A DNA stretch of 64,000 nt, taken from Glutamicibacter ardleyensis (GTDB taxonomy: Bacteria > Actinomycetota > Actinomycetes > Actinomycetales > Micrococcaceae). Made by a program: the position numbers and the translations under genes. The stretch lies in contig NZ_BMKX01000001.1 in NCBI RefSeq assembly GCF_014644555.1, forward strand, positions 806,001 through 870,000. Direction: 5' to 3'. Under the pieces are notes generated by a model. The model ran no database searches and was not told the origin of the DNA. It worked only from the letters and a program-made list of their open reading frames with translations. Positions 50,881 to 59,370 of the stretch are shown piece by piece; within the stretch, counting starts at the first letter, position 1, and every line of letters begins with the position of its first letter.

Positions 50881-52398
50881 CTACTTAGCTAAGCGCATAT
50901 CACCGGTCTCGAAGAAGCGCTGATGCATGGCAAGCGCCTCACCCAACAGGTGTGGGGTGTGCTTGCCGTAGCTTTCTTTACGTGCGCGGTCGAAGTAGTC
51001 CTGCAACATCGGACGGTATTCGGGGTGTGCGCACTTGTCGATGATCAGCTGGGCGCGCTGCTTAGGTGAAAGTCCACGCAGATCAGCTAGGCCCTGCTCG
51101 GTAATCAGGATCATCGTGTCATGTTCGGTGTGGTCCACGTGGCTGGCCATTGGCACGATACCGGAGATCTTGCCACCCTTAGCCACTGAGGGGGACATGA
51201 ACACCGACAGGTAACCGTTACGGGCAAAGTCACCCGAGCCGCCAATACCGTTCATCACATGGGATCCGAGCACGTTAGTGGAGTTGACGTTGCCGTAGAT
51301 ATCCGCCTCAATCATGCCGTTGAGCGCAATGCAGCCCAACCGGCGAATGATTTCCGGGTGATTGGAAATCTCCTGAGCACGAAGCAAGATCCGCTCACGG
51401 TAGTGATCCACGTGCTTGTTGAACTCGTCGATACCATCGGCAGACAGCGAGAAGCTGGTGGCGGAGGCAAACTCGATGGTGCCGTCCTTGATCAGCTCCA
51501 ACATCCCGTCTTGGATGACCTCCGTGTAGGCGGTTAGGCCCTTGTATCCGCCACGAGCCAGTCCGGCTAGTACGGCGTTGGCAATATTGCCTACGCCGGA
51601 CTGCAATGGCAGTAGCTTCTCGGTCAGTCTTCCCTGGCGGATCTCATAGTCCAAGAAATCAAGTAGGTGATCTGCGATCTGGGTACTGGTCTCGTCTACC
51701 GGAGCGAAAGGGCTCAGACGGTCTGGCGCATCAGTTTCTACGACCGCCACCACCTTGGTGACATCGATATCCATGTACTTCTGGCCGATGCGGTCACGTA
51801 CCGTAGTCAGGTTAATTGGCTTGCGGTGTGGAGGCAGCGCGGTGCCGTAGTAGATGTCGTGCATGCCATCCATCGCGGCCGACTGCTGGGTGTTGACCTC
51901 GATGATGATCTGGTCTGCCATTTCCAGCCAAGTCTTATTGTTGCCAACCGAGCTGGAAGGGATCAGATCGCCTTCTGCGGTCACGCCGACCACCTCGACG
52001 ATAGCTACATCGATCTTGCCGTAGAAGCCGAACCAGGCGTGCTGAGCGACGTGGGACAGGTGAATGTCCATGTACTCCATGTTGCCGTCGTTGATTCGCC
52101 GGCGTAGCTCAGGGTCAGACATATAAGGCAGGCGCAGGTTCATGCCCTCGGCCTTGGCGAGCACACCATCGAGCTCCGGTGCGGTCGAGGCGCCGGTCAG
52201 CACGTTGATCTTGAAGTCTTGTCCCTGAGCGTGCTGACTTTCCATCTGCGCGGCCAAGGCGCCAGGAACCGCTTTCGGGTATCCCGCACCGGTGAAGCCA
52301 CTCATGGCCACCGTCATTCCGGGTTTGATAAAAGTTGCTGCCTGTTCTGCACTCATCAAACGATCGACAAAGGCCCGGTGGTGAATACGCTCGTGCAA
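50881..52398 (-). CDS. Acetyl-CoA hydrolase / succinyl-CoA:acetate CoA-transferase family
   Basis: 505-residue class-I CoA transferase of the Cat1/Ach1 type. Seen: LMSAEQAATFIKPGMTVAMSGFTGAGYPKA (in part) at the N-terminus, LTGASTAPELDG, LPLQSGVGNIANAVLAGL, LTAYTEVIQDGMLELIKDG with the catalytic Glu, and SHVMNGIGGSGDFARNGYLSVF. It exchanges CoA between acetate and succinate, or hydrolyses acetyl-CoA. I start at a TTG at 52398: AAGGGG precedes it, and it leaves 13 residues before LMSAEQA, as I recall for the Corynebacterium Cat protein. The ATG at 52446 has no ribosome site. Confidence 0.9.
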   Translation of the reverse strand: MHERIHHRAFVDRLMSAEQAATFIKPGMTVAMSGFTGAGYPKAVPGALAAQMESQHAQGQDFKINVLTGASTAPELDGVLAKAEGMNLRLPYMSDPELRRRINDGNMEYMDIHLSHVAQHAWFGFYGKIDVAIVEVVGVTAEGDLIPSSSVGNNKTWLEMADQIIIEVNTQQSAAMDGMHDIYYGTALPPHRKPINLTTVRDRIGQKYMDIDVTKVVAVVETDAPDRLSPFAPVDETSTQIADHLLDFLDYEIRQGRLTEKLLPLQSGVGNIANAVLAGLARGGYKGLTAYTEVIQDGMLELIKDGTIEFASATSFSLSADGIDEFNKHVDHYRERILLRAQEISNHPEIIRRLGCIALNGMIEADIYGNVNSTNVLGSHVMNGIGGSGDFARNGYLSVFMSPSVAKGGKISGIVPMASHVDHTEHDTMILITEQGLADLRGLSPKQRAQLIIDKCAHPEYRPMLQDYFDRARKESYGKHTPHLLGEALAMHQRFFETGDMRLAK

Positions 52399-52603
52399 AA
52401 TAACCCCTTCTAAACTTCCTTTGTGATGCAGATCAGTAACCCGCATCTCACCGGAACACTTTAGCCGGTATTTGCGGTTGATTTCACCGCAGCTAGGGCT
52501 TTTGCACGAGAGTTCAGAGTTTTAGCGACGAGCTGTCTTCAATTTGCGCTGACCGGTCTGGCCTTGACAGCTAATATGCAGTAATTTGACCCGCCTTGTT
52601 TAC

Positions 52604-52909
52604 TTATCCAAGGTCCACGTGAATTGCTTCACCAACGGCCTTTACCTTAAGCCTGCCACCCATCGCTTCAACATATCGCCGAAGTGTTGCCACCTGCACG
52701 CGGTCCAGATCCCCGGCTTCCATACGTGCAACCCGGTCTACGCTGAGCTTCAGGGATGTTGCAAGCTCCACCTGGCTCAGCTGCGCGTCCTCGCGCATTT
52801 CGCGCAGCGAGAGCTTGCGAGACTCAATCTTCACCGAACGTCGATGTTCGGCAACAGCCTCACGCTGGGCCTCAGTTAATACATCCGGATCCGCAAAAGC
52901 AAAGCCCAT
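52604..52909 (-). CDS. XRE-family DNA-binding protein
   Basis: 101 residues. A Cro/CI HTH lies in the C-terminal half: SLREMREDAQLSQVELATSLKLSVDRVARMEAGDLDRVQVATLRRYVEAMGGRLKV (in part), the form often seen in antitoxins of HigA/RelB-like pairs. The N-terminal third is a charged helix. No toxin partner is adjacent, so it may be an orphan. The start is uncertain: ATG 52909 with GGTGG upstream, or GTG/TTG further on. Divergent from the PadR gene. Confidence 0.8.
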   Translation of the reverse strand: MGFAFADPDVLTEAQREAVAEHRRSVKIESRKLSLREMREDAQLSQVELATSLKLSVDRVARMEAGDLDRVQVATLRRYVEAMGGRLKVKAVGEAIHVDLG

Positions 52910-53007
52910 GTGTTCCACCGTTCTTTCATTGTTCAAAGCTAGCTACTCTCATCTCTGAGATTAGGTGTGACCGGCGCATTTCCCAATGATTGTGACGGCC
53001 TTGGCGG

Positions 53008-53032
53008 GGGTCATTTGAATGAACAATGACCC
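53008..53032. promoter_or_regulatory. Inverted repeat in the XRE/PadR intergenic region
   Basis: GGGTCATT (53008-53015) and AATGACCC (53025-53032) form an 8-bp inverted repeat with a 9-nt spacer. It could be an operator of either divergent regulator. Confidence 0.4.
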
Positions 53033-53129
53033 AATGCGCGGTTACGCCTCTCCGCAGGGCTTTAGGAAGCAAAGGTGACTTGAGCAAAGTCTCAGATGTC
53101 ATCCGAAAGTAGTATTGGAACTTGAATAT

Positions 53130-53142
53130 GTATGAATCATAC
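53130..53142. promoter_or_regulatory. PadR-type operator candidate
   Basis: GTATG-AAT-CATAC is a perfect inverted repeat whose ATAC/GTAT arms suit PadR proteins. It ends 7 bp before the padR-like ATG, overlapping the likely promoter. Confidence 0.5.
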
Positions 53143-53149
53143 TTAAGGC

Positions 53150-53452
53150 ATGAACGCGAATAAGACAGTTCATCAGGTAAAGCGCTCAACGCTACCGGTG
53201 ATCATCTTGAATCAGCTAATGAATGAGCCAGCACATGGCTATGCATTGCTATCCAAACTCGAAGAACATGGTCTCACAGGGATCAAAAGCGGCACCCTCT
53301 ACCCATTGTTGCGAGTGATGGAAGAGTCCGGAGATATCGTCTCGGAATGGGAAATCACCGACCGCGGCCCAGCACGCAAGACCTTCAGGATCACCAGTCA
53401 AGGCCAAACAACTCTGCAAGAAGTTCGAACCTGGCTACGCCAGATAACCTAG
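53150..53452 (+). CDS. PadR family transcriptional regulator
   Basis: 100-residue short PadR protein: VIILNQLMNEPAHGYALLSKLEEHG (in part) then GIKSGTLYPLLRVMEESGDI, the PadR signature, and the wing WEITDRGPARKTFRITSQG. The ATG has AAGG almost touching it, so translation may be leaderless or weak. It overlaps no gene; the HAAS-like gene follows after 9 nt, a classic PadR-sensor pair. Confidence 0.92.
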   Translation: MNANKTVHQVKRSTLPVIILNQLMNEPAHGYALLSKLEEHGLTGIKSGTLYPLLRVMEESGDIVSEWEITDRGPARKTFRITSQGQTTLQEVRTWLRQIT

Positions 53453-53461
53453 GAGAAAACG

Positions 53462-53845
53462 ATGAAAAGCACTAAAGACTATCTCGCCGAGCTTCGTTTT
53501 AATCTCTCACTACGGAATCTGGACGTCGCCACCATTCGTGACATTGTGCGCGAAGTTGAAGCAGAGAGCAGCAACTACGACGAAGCTACAGCTAGCTTCG
53601 GAAGCCCCGACGAATATGCGGATTCCTTTCCCAAGAAAGCTACCCCCAAGGGCCACCAAACATTCATGATCATCGGAGTGGTCTTGGGAATCTTGTGGCC
53701 ACTGCTGCAACTTATCCTTCGCGACCGAACTGCCGGGAGCATGAGTAATTGGGCAGTCACGTGGCTACCTGCATTCGGATTCGTAGCGCTGGGGATCATC
53801 ATTGATTTCTCACGCGCTATCGCACGTTCGCGCAAGAGTCGTTAA
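53462..53845 (+). CDS. HAAS/DUF1700-like membrane protein
   Basis: 127 residues. The N-terminal half, with YLAELRFNLSLRNL and FGSPDEYADSF, matches the HAAS signalling domain (helices that precede membrane segments in PadR-linked proteins); two hydrophobic segments follow (about 68-87 and 98-118), then a basic tail. AGGAG lies 8 nt upstream of the ATG. By the known pairing it probably modulates the PadR protein at the membrane; the signal is unknown. Confidence 0.8.
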   Translation: MKSTKDYLAELRFNLSLRNLDVATIRDIVREVEAESSNYDEATASFGSPDEYADSFPKKATPKGHQTFMIIGVVLGILWPLLQLILRDRTAGSMSNWAVTWLPAFGFVALGIIIDFSRAIARSRKSR

Positions 53846-53848
53846 ACG

Positions 53849-53894
53849 TCAAAGGGTGATGCACTCCCCTTGCGGAGAATGCATCACCCTTTGA
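53849..53894. terminator. Bidirectional terminator before rplI
   Basis: TCAAAGGGTGATGCA and its perfect complement form a 15-bp stem, with an additional CTCC/GGAG inside. It ends the padR pair and the convergent rpsF-ssb-rpsR-rplI operon. Confidence 0.88.
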
Positions 53895-53916
53895 ACAGAG
53901 GTGAGTCTAAAAAGAC

Positions 53917-54375
53917 TTACTTCTTGGCTGCAGCAACAACCTGAAGCTTCAGGTTTGCAACAACGTCCTCGTGTACGCGAACGGTTGCGGTGTAGTTGCC
54001 AGTCGACTTGATGTGGTCGTTGACCTCAACGTTGCGCTTGTCGATCTTGCCTAGGCCAGCAGCTTCAACCGCAGCAGCAATGTCTGCGGTCTTCACGGTG
54101 CCGAACAGGCGGCCGTTGGTGCCAGCCTTCATGGTGATTTTCACCGGCTGGGACTTCAGCTTCGAAGCAAGTGCCTGAGCATCCTCAAGGTTTGCTACGG
54201 CGCGAGCAGCGCGAGCAGCCTTGATGGACTCAACCTGCTTCTCGCCACCCTTGGTCCATACGAGTGCGAACCCGCGTGGAAGGAGGTAGTTACGGGCGTA
54301 GCCGTTCTTTACCTCAACAATGTCGCCTGCAGCACCCAGACCGGATACTTCGTGAGTCAGAATGATCTTTGCCAT
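53917..54375 (-). CDS. rplI: 50S ribosomal protein L9
   Basis: 152 residues, standard for bL9: [35 protein letters not shown] (in part) is the N-terminal RNA-binding domain, followed by the long connecting helix ([22 protein letters not shown]) and the C-terminal domain with [22 protein letters not shown] lies 8 nt upstream. Last gene of the operon, 17 nt after rpsR. Confidence 0.98.
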   Translation of the reverse strand: MAKIILTHEVSGLGAAGDIVEVKNGYARNYLLPRGFALVWTKGGEKQVESIKAARAARAVANLEDAQALASKLKSQPVKITMKAGTNGRLFGTVKTADIAAAVEAAGLGKIDKRNVEVNDHIKSTGNYTATVRVHEDVVANLKLQVVAAAKK

Positions 54376-54392
54376 TTTATATCCCCTCTTCC

Positions 54393-54632
54393 TTAGCCGC
54401 GGCCAGCGCCGGAGTAAGGCAGCAGGGCTACTTCACGTGCGTTCTTGATAGCCTGTGCGATCTTGCGCTGTTCCTGAACCGATACGCCGGTCACGCGACG
54501 AGCGCGGATCTTTCCGCGATCAGAAATGAACTTGCGCAGCAACGCTACGTCCTTGTAGTCGATGACAGTGATGTCAGCGGCCTTCAAGGGATTGGACTTT
54601 GGTTTGGGCTTACGGATTTCAGCCTTAGCCAT
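54393..54632 (-). CDS. rpsR: 30S ribosomal protein S18
   Basis: 79 residues of bS18: [39 protein letters not shown] (in part) is the family core, and [23 protein letters not shown] is the closing part. It pairs with S6 on 16S rRNA; the pair can also bind the rpsF mRNA. Lacks the zinc cysteines of some actinobacterial S18 paralogues. 62 nt after ssb. Confidence 0.97.
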   Translation of the reverse strand: MAKAEIRKPKPKSNPLKAADITVIDYKDVALLRKFISDRGKIRARRVTGVSVQEQRKIAQAIKNAREVALLPYSGAGRG

Positions 54633-54694
54633 CGTGGAGCTCCTTAGGTTTGGAGCCCGCAGAGAGATCTGCGGGATGGTGAATAAATAGTTTT

Positions 54695-55285
54695 TTAGAA
54701 AGGTGGTTCGTCGCTGCCTGGGTTGCCCCAGCCACCGCCGCCACCGCCGCCGTTGTTACCGCCGGTGCTCCACGGGTCGTTGGATGGAGCATTCCATCCG
54801 CCGCCCTGCTGTGGCTGCTGCTGTTGCTGCGGCTGTGCTTGTGGGGCATTTTGCTGCGGAGCGTTGGAGAATCCTCCACCGCCACCGTTGTTGCCAAAGC
54901 CGCCCTGGCCACCGCCGGAGCGCTGGGTACGGGTTACCTTGGCGGACGCAAAGCGGAGCGACGGGCCGATTTCATCGACCTCGAGCTCCATGACGGTGCG
55001 ACGTTCGCCTTCCTTGGTGTCATACGAACGTGAGCGCAGACGACCCTGGGCGATGACTCGCATGCCCTTGGTGAAGGTCTCCGCAACGTTCTCTGCAGCC
55101 TCACGCCATACCGATGCGCGCAAGAACAGGGCTTCCCCGTCCTTCCACTCATTGGACTGGCGATCAAAGGTGCGAGGAGTCGAAGCGATCGTGAAGTTCG
55201 CTACGGCTGAACCGGACGGCGTGAAACGCAGCTCCGGATCGGCGGTCAGGTTTCCGATAACGGTAATAACAGTCTCGCCTGCCAT
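54695..55285 (-). CDS. ssb: Single-stranded DNA-binding protein
   Basis: 196 residues: an OB-fold (about 1-110; [28 protein letters not shown] in part, then [33 protein letters not shown]), then a Gly/Gln/Asn/Pro-rich tail (about 120-190), and the acidic tip SDEPPF that recruits replication and repair proteins. The long disordered tail is normal for actinobacterial SSB. Between rpsF and rpsR, as in most bacteria. It protects ssDNA at forks. Confidence 0.97.
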   Translation of the reverse strand: MAGETVITVIGNLTADPELRFTPSGSAVANFTIASTPRTFDRQSNEWKDGEALFLRASVWREAAENVAETFTKGMRVIAQGRLRSRSYDTKEGERRTVMELEVDEIGPSLRFASAKVTRTQRSGGGQGGFGNNGGGGGFSNAPQQNAPQAQPQQQQQPQQGGGWNAPSNDPWSTGGNNGGGGGGGWGNPGSDEPPF

Positions 55286-55339
55286 TGACTCTCCTTAGTC
55301 AGAATGAACGTTTGTCGTACAACGAAAGTGCAAGCGTAA

Positions 55340-55636
55340 TTAAACGCGAGCCTCTTCCGGACGGGTGACCTTGTGACGCAGGATCAGCTCGTTGATCTTG
55401 AGCAGACGCTCAAGCTCGGACGAAGTAGCTGGATCCGCGGTGTAGTTCACCACGATGTAGATGGCTTCTGCCTTCTTCTGGATCTCGTAAGACATCTTGC
55501 GACGTCCCCAGATATCGACCTTGTCGATCGTTCCACCGTTTGAGCGAACAACTTCGAGGTACTTCTCGAGAGTTGGCTCTACGGTGCGGTCATCGACCTC
55601 TGGATCGATGAGGACCATAAGTTCATAAGCACGCAT
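55340..55636 (-). CDS. rpsF: 30S ribosomal protein S6
   Basis: 98 residues, right for bS6: [30 protein letters not shown] (in part), [30 protein letters not shown], and [25 protein letters not shown] lies 8 nt before the ATG at 55636; the longer frame is not conserved. First gene of the operon; a foldable leader precedes it (55646-55688). Confidence 0.97.
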   Translation of the reverse strand: MRAYELMVLIDPEVDDRTVEPTLEKYLEVVRSNGGTIDKVDIWGRRKMSYEIQKKAEAIYIVVNYTADPATSSELERLLKINELILRHKVTRPEEARV

Positions 55637-55645
55637 GTGAACCCA

Positions 55646-55688
55646 CCTCCTTTGGGCTAAACGGTCGCGGCATTTCCGCAACAGGAGG
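55646..55688 (-). promoter_or_regulatory. Candidate autoregulatory leader of rpsF
   Basis: On the transcript, CCTCCT (from plus 55683-55688) can pair with the ribosome site AGGAGG (from plus 55646-55651). Between them GTTGCGG-AAATG-CCGCGAC forms a hairpin that includes CCG, the trinucleotide important in known S6:S18-binding leaders. The RNA could therefore block the rpsF ribosome site when S6:S18 is in excess. This is inferred from pairing only. Confidence 0.5.
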
Positions 55689-55811
55689 TTCTTGCGTTAT
55701 CCATGCACCGCGGCACCCAAGTTTCGGGCGTGCAGTAGCACAGACCTTCCAATCCTACCCGAGATAAGTGCAATGACAGAACCCTAGGTGTCCTAGATCA
55801 TGCACTGAATT

Positions 55812-57902
55812 TCATTGAGCATTCATCGCCGATTCAAGACGTTCCCCAAACACTGTGGCCAGAGTGCGCATGTAGGTATCGGAGATGTGGTGCTTATCCC
55901 GGTAGACCAGCACATTGCCTATCACCGACGGACAGCGCTCGTCGATACAAAATTGATCACTGAAATCCAAGACCTTCACCCGGGGCTCGTGTTTCGCCGC
56001 CTGCTTGGTGACGTCCCCCGATTCGAAAGCTACCGCTTTATCGAAGCTGCAAGCCTCGGGCTCTGCCGAATGTTCTTCCACGCAATCACGGGCATATTCA
56101 TCCTTGGGCGGCCGCGGAGTATCAACCACCGCATACACTGGCAAACCGGCATCTTCTAGTTTGCTCCACTGCTGCGCATAACCTTGCGCAGCGTCTGCCA
56201 CAAAGCTGGCTCCGGCCCAGTTCGCGGCAACCACCGCGTTTATATCGTCCCTGCTTTTAAGCCTCTCCAGAGTCTGCTTGTTGGCTTCGGCGCAGTTGAT
56301 GCCCCCGTCGCGTTCTGCGGTGCGTTCCGTAGCGCTAAACGGACAAGAGTTCTTCAAGTACGTGACAACTTTCCAGCCCCGCTCTTTGGCATGTTCGGCT
56401 AACGCTTCGAACCAGTGAGCTGCGTGGGAGTCGCCGACCAGCGCCACCGTGAAGCTGGCGTTTTTGCTCCCGAATTCGCATTCTTTGATCTGCGTTGATT
56501 GCGGATCCTGGACACACTCACCCAAATCCGGTTGATCATCCTCGGCCGTGGCAGGCACCGGGATGATCTGCGTGGTCTCCGGAAGGTATGCCGGAGCTCC
56601 GGAGCCCACCGAAGCGGCACCAAAACCTGCCGGTGGATCCTGGATTAGCTGGGCGACTGCCTGCTGATCCTTTTCGATGCTTTCTCGTTGCGCGATACCA
56701 GGTATGAGTGCAGTTCCTGCCACTACTGCAACCGCTGCTGCACCGGCAACCAGCGAAAGCTTCGCCGAGCCGGCTAACGGCTTAAATTGCCGTGCCGGCG
56801 ACTCAACAAACTTCAAGCTCGCCCAGGCCAAGAGCAACGACCCAGCCAACAGGGCCAGCGTTTGAATCGGGTTTGGATCATGACCCAGAAGATGGGTGAC
56901 AAAGACGATCAGTGGCCAATGCCAGAGATAGAGCGAGTAGGAAGCCAAGCCGATCCATTGCACCGGTTTCCACTGAACCAGTAAGTGCAAAGAACCAAGC
57001 CCACGAGTATTGCCCGCAATAATAATTGCCACACAGCTGAGCACCGGTAGGGCTGCGGCAATTCCGGGGAACACCGTCTGCGCATCATAGGTCAGCGCAG
57101 CGCCCAGAATCGAGACCAAGGAAATGAGCACCAGAGTATTTCGCACAGCCGCCGAACTGGTCCATCGGGGAAGGGTGAAAGATCCGTTTGCGTGTGCATC
57201 CATCAGTACAGCGAGCAGTCCGCCAACGGCTAACTCCCAGATGCGGGTGGTGGTGATGAAATATCCGGCAGCATCACCGGAGTATCCCGTGTAGATCGAG
57301 TAGCCCAAAGAGATCAGCGCGATAATCATAAAGCTGAGAAATATGACCCGCCGTCGGGAAGCAAACCGGTCAGTTCGTGGGCCCGGAAAATTTTGCTTAA
57401 CCAGCACACAGACGACGAGCACTATCAATGGCCAGAAAAGGTAAAACTGTTCTTCGACTCCGAGTGACCAGAAATGCTGAAGTGGACCGGCGGCTTCTTC
57501 GGCGGCCAGATAATCAACCGCATCAGCTGCGAGCACCCAGTTCTGCACGGAAAAGGCGGAGGCGAGCGCTTGAATCCCCAGAGTCCCCCACAGAGTCTTA
57601 GGCAGAATCAGTAGTCCGGCAACAATCACAACAACAATGACCAGCATCGCGGCGGGCAAGATTCTGCGTGCTCGGCCGGCAAAGAACGAGGCAAGATTCA
57701 CCGTTCCGGTGCGTTGTGCTTCGCGCAGTAAATGTGAGGTGATCAGAAAACCGGAAATGACGAAGAAGATATCCACGCCGATATACCCACCTGGGAGCAC
57801 ACCTGGCTCTAAATGGTAAGCAACCACCAGCAGGACCGCTAAGGCGCGTAGCGCCTGAATTTCGGGCCTGAAATTTTTGATGTTTGCCGGTGCTGAACTC
57901 AT
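55812..57902 (-). CDS. OafA/YrhL-like acyltransferase with C-terminal SGNH domain
   Basis: 696-residue integral-membrane acyltransferase. The acyltransferase-3 domain (about 10-370, ten or more membrane segments) starts FRPEIQALRALAVLLVVAYHL, with GGYIGVDIFFVISGFLIT, RARRILPA and HFWSLGVEEQFYLFWP. A further membrane helix (about 380-400) leads to an extracellular SGNH domain (about 440-690) with VALVGDSHAAHWFEAL (catalytic Ser) and the DKHHIS block near the end (Asp and His). Enzymes of this design O-acetylate cell-wall or surface polysaccharide. No polysaccharide cluster surrounds it, so the target is open. Confidence 0.92.
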   Translation of the reverse strand: MSSAPANIKNFRPEIQALRALAVLLVVAYHLEPGVLPGGYIGVDIFFVISGFLITSHLLREAQRTGTVNLASFFAGRARRILPAAMLVIVVVIVAGLLILPKTLWGTLGIQALASAFSVQNWVLAADAVDYLAAEEAAGPLQHFWSLGVEEQFYLFWPLIVLVVCVLVKQNFPGPRTDRFASRRRVIFLSFMIIALISLGYSIYTGYSGDAAGYFITTTRIWELAVGGLLAVLMDAHANGSFTLPRWTSSAAVRNTLVLISLVSILGAALTYDAQTVFPGIAAALPVLSCVAIIIAGNTRGLGSLHLLVQWKPVQWIGLASYSLYLWHWPLIVFVTHLLGHDPNPIQTLALLAGSLLLAWASLKFVESPARQFKPLAGSAKLSLVAGAAAVAVVAGTALIPGIAQRESIEKDQQAVAQLIQDPPAGFGAASVGSGAPAYLPETTQIIPVPATAEDDQPDLGECVQDPQSTQIKECEFGSKNASFTVALVGDSHAAHWFEALAEHAKERGWKVVTYLKNSCPFSATERTAERDGGINCAEANKQTLERLKSRDDINAVVAANWAGASFVADAAQGYAQQWSKLEDAGLPVYAVVDTPRPPKDEYARDCVEEHSAEPEACSFDKAVAFESGDVTKQAAKHEPRVKVLDFSDQFCIDERCPSVIGNVLVYRDKHHISDTYMRTLATVFGERLESAMNAQ

Positions 57903-58022
57903 GTTCTTTGATCAGACCAGTTCCCGGTGAACAGCAGGTAATCACCGGGCATCCGCAAGCAAAACTACAAGTGGGAAACTCGTGGGTATCCGACATGTGC
58001 CACGAGGAATACCTGAATAGAA

Positions 58023-58514
58023 CTATCCCAAAAGTTTTCTATTTGCCGAGGAGAGCGGATATTTGGCATCAAATTTGGGATCTATGCGCAATCGGAAGAC
58101 CACTTCGAGCAGTAACCGGCCCACTCCCCAATAGACAGGTATGAGCAACCAGATGTACCAGCCGAATTGTCCAACCGTGGCGAGAATCAGGGTTGCGAAA
58201 GTGACCAGTATTCCCAGCCCTCGAAAGATTAGGACTATTCCCTGGGTGGCAGAATCTCGACGCTCTTGATCAACTCGTGTACGAGTTTCTAATCCGTCGA
58301 CGGCTTCTGAGAAGTGTGGGGTCTGCACGCTGATAAAAAGTTCACCAACCTGCACGTCCAACGCCTTAGCGATCAGCGAGATTGTTTCCAAGCTGGCATC
58401 GCTGCCGGCTTCGAGCCGCTGAACAGTTCTAACAGTGATGCCGCTTTCCGTAGCCAGACGTTCTTGCGTCCAACCTTTAGCGCGGCGAAGTTCTGCAATC
58501 CGTGATTCATTCAT
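58023..58514 (-). CDS. XRE-type regulator with C-terminal membrane segments
   Basis: 163 residues. The HTH occupies about 5-60: IAELRRAKGWTQERLATESGITVRTVQRLEAGSDASLETISLIAKALDV (in part). A short linker (about 65-90) leads to two hydrophobic segments (about 95-120 and 122-140) and a basic tail. So it looks like a membrane-tethered one-component regulator. Start at the ATG at 58514 because it opens the HTH; no ribosome site is evident, so leaderless translation is possible. Known members of similar layout respond to envelope state; the signal here is unknown. Confidence 0.82.
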   Translation of the reverse strand: MNESRIAELRRAKGWTQERLATESGITVRTVQRLEAGSDASLETISLIAKALDVQVGELFISVQTPHFSEAVDGLETRTRVDQERRDSATQGIVLIFRGLGILVTFATLILATVGQFGWYIWLLIPVYWGVGRLLLEVVFRLRIDPKFDAKYPLSSANRKLLG

Positions 58515-58679
58515 GCAAGTGACACTACTGGCGGCAGACACGTAAGCACCACGACATGACCCCGACACTCACCCGACAACAAGCCGACACCTTTGACTTT
58601 ACGGGGTTTTCAGTCTATTTACCGGACAAGAAAGACATATGCCCTCGAAGGCATGTTCCTTGGTTCTCAGAGAGTGACT

Positions 58680-59231
58680 CTACGAGCTACGGTTTTGTTT
58701 CTCCCGGATTAGATCCAAAGCGAGTACCGATCCGATGACCGCCTGACGTTGCCCAACATTTAGATGGGAAGCGATCTGCAGTGCGTAGGTGGACTTACCT
58801 AATAACGCATTGCCCATCCCCGACCACTCACGGGTAACGCTGGCCATCTCTCCGGTGGAACCGGTGATCTGGAAATTAAAGTCCCATACGCTACCGAGCA
58901 AATCCAGCTCTTCGCCCTGCATGGAAATGGTGACTCGTGTCTTGAAGAAAGTAACGCGCTTGACCAGACTCGCCAACGGAACGCTCTGCCCGTCTAGAAT
59001 TTCAAAACGGTCGCGACCCATAGTCATGGTGTCCTTGACCTGAACGACCGGATTGTCCGGTCCGTCAAATACTGTCAGTTGCCGCGCGCCAGCAAACATA
59101 CGTCCGAGCGCACTTCCTCCGGTTTCAACATGGGCAACTTGCCCACCGGAACCATCTAAGATGGCAAAATCATTTTTCGAAATATTCTTAGTCTGCTGAA
59201 AAACGAGAACGTCCTGATTGAAGATCGACAT
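58680..59231 (-). CDS. LURP-one-related/scramblase-like protein
   Basis: 183 residues with the tubby-like beta-barrel pattern of LURP-one-related (LOR) proteins: repeated strand motifs such as FAILDGSGGQVAHVETGG, LTVFDGPDNPVVQVKDTMTMGRDRFEILDG (in part) and WDFNFQITGSTGEMASVTREW. No enzyme residues are known; bacterial members may bind lipids at the membrane. The C-terminal helix (YALQIASHLNVGQRQAVIGSVLALDLI) is the buried helix of the fold. Ribosome site weak; monocistronic. Confidence 0.8.
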   Translation of the reverse strand: MSIFNQDVLVFQQTKNISKNDFAILDGSGGQVAHVETGGSALGRMFAGARQLTVFDGPDNPVVQVKDTMTMGRDRFEILDGQSVPLASLVKRVTFFKTRVTISMQGEELDLLGSVWDFNFQITGSTGEMASVTREWSGMGNALLGKSTYALQIASHLNVGQRQAVIGSVLALDLIREKQNRSS

Positions 59232-59320
59232 GCAAGCGATTATGCCATCCAGAACTTCGACAAGCCGAGTAATACTTTTGTACGTGTAGTTCCGCTAGTC
59301 GTCTTAAGTTCCGAAACTTT

Positions 59321-59352
59321 AGGAGCCCAGGTTCAAAAGCTTCTGGGCTCCT
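59321..59352. terminator. Terminator after the aminopeptidase gene
   Basis: AGGAGCCCAG pairs perfectly with CTGGGCTCCT around a 12-nt loop containing AAAAGCTT. It is 19 bp after the aminopeptidase stop on the minus strand. Confidence 0.8.
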
Positions 59353-59370
59353 TTCGGCTTTTCGTGACGC

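Noticed and set aside
52604-52909. Toxin-antitoxin module with the XRE protein as antitoxin
   Set aside because: No small toxin-like frame with a ribosome site is adjacent on either side.
54719-54900. Low-complexity GGC/GTT repeats resembling a tandem array
   Set aside because: These encode the Gly/Gln-rich tail of SSB, a normal feature.
54723-55298. 191-codon plus-strand frame rich in Pro
   Set aside because: Antisense to the Gly-rich tail of ssb.
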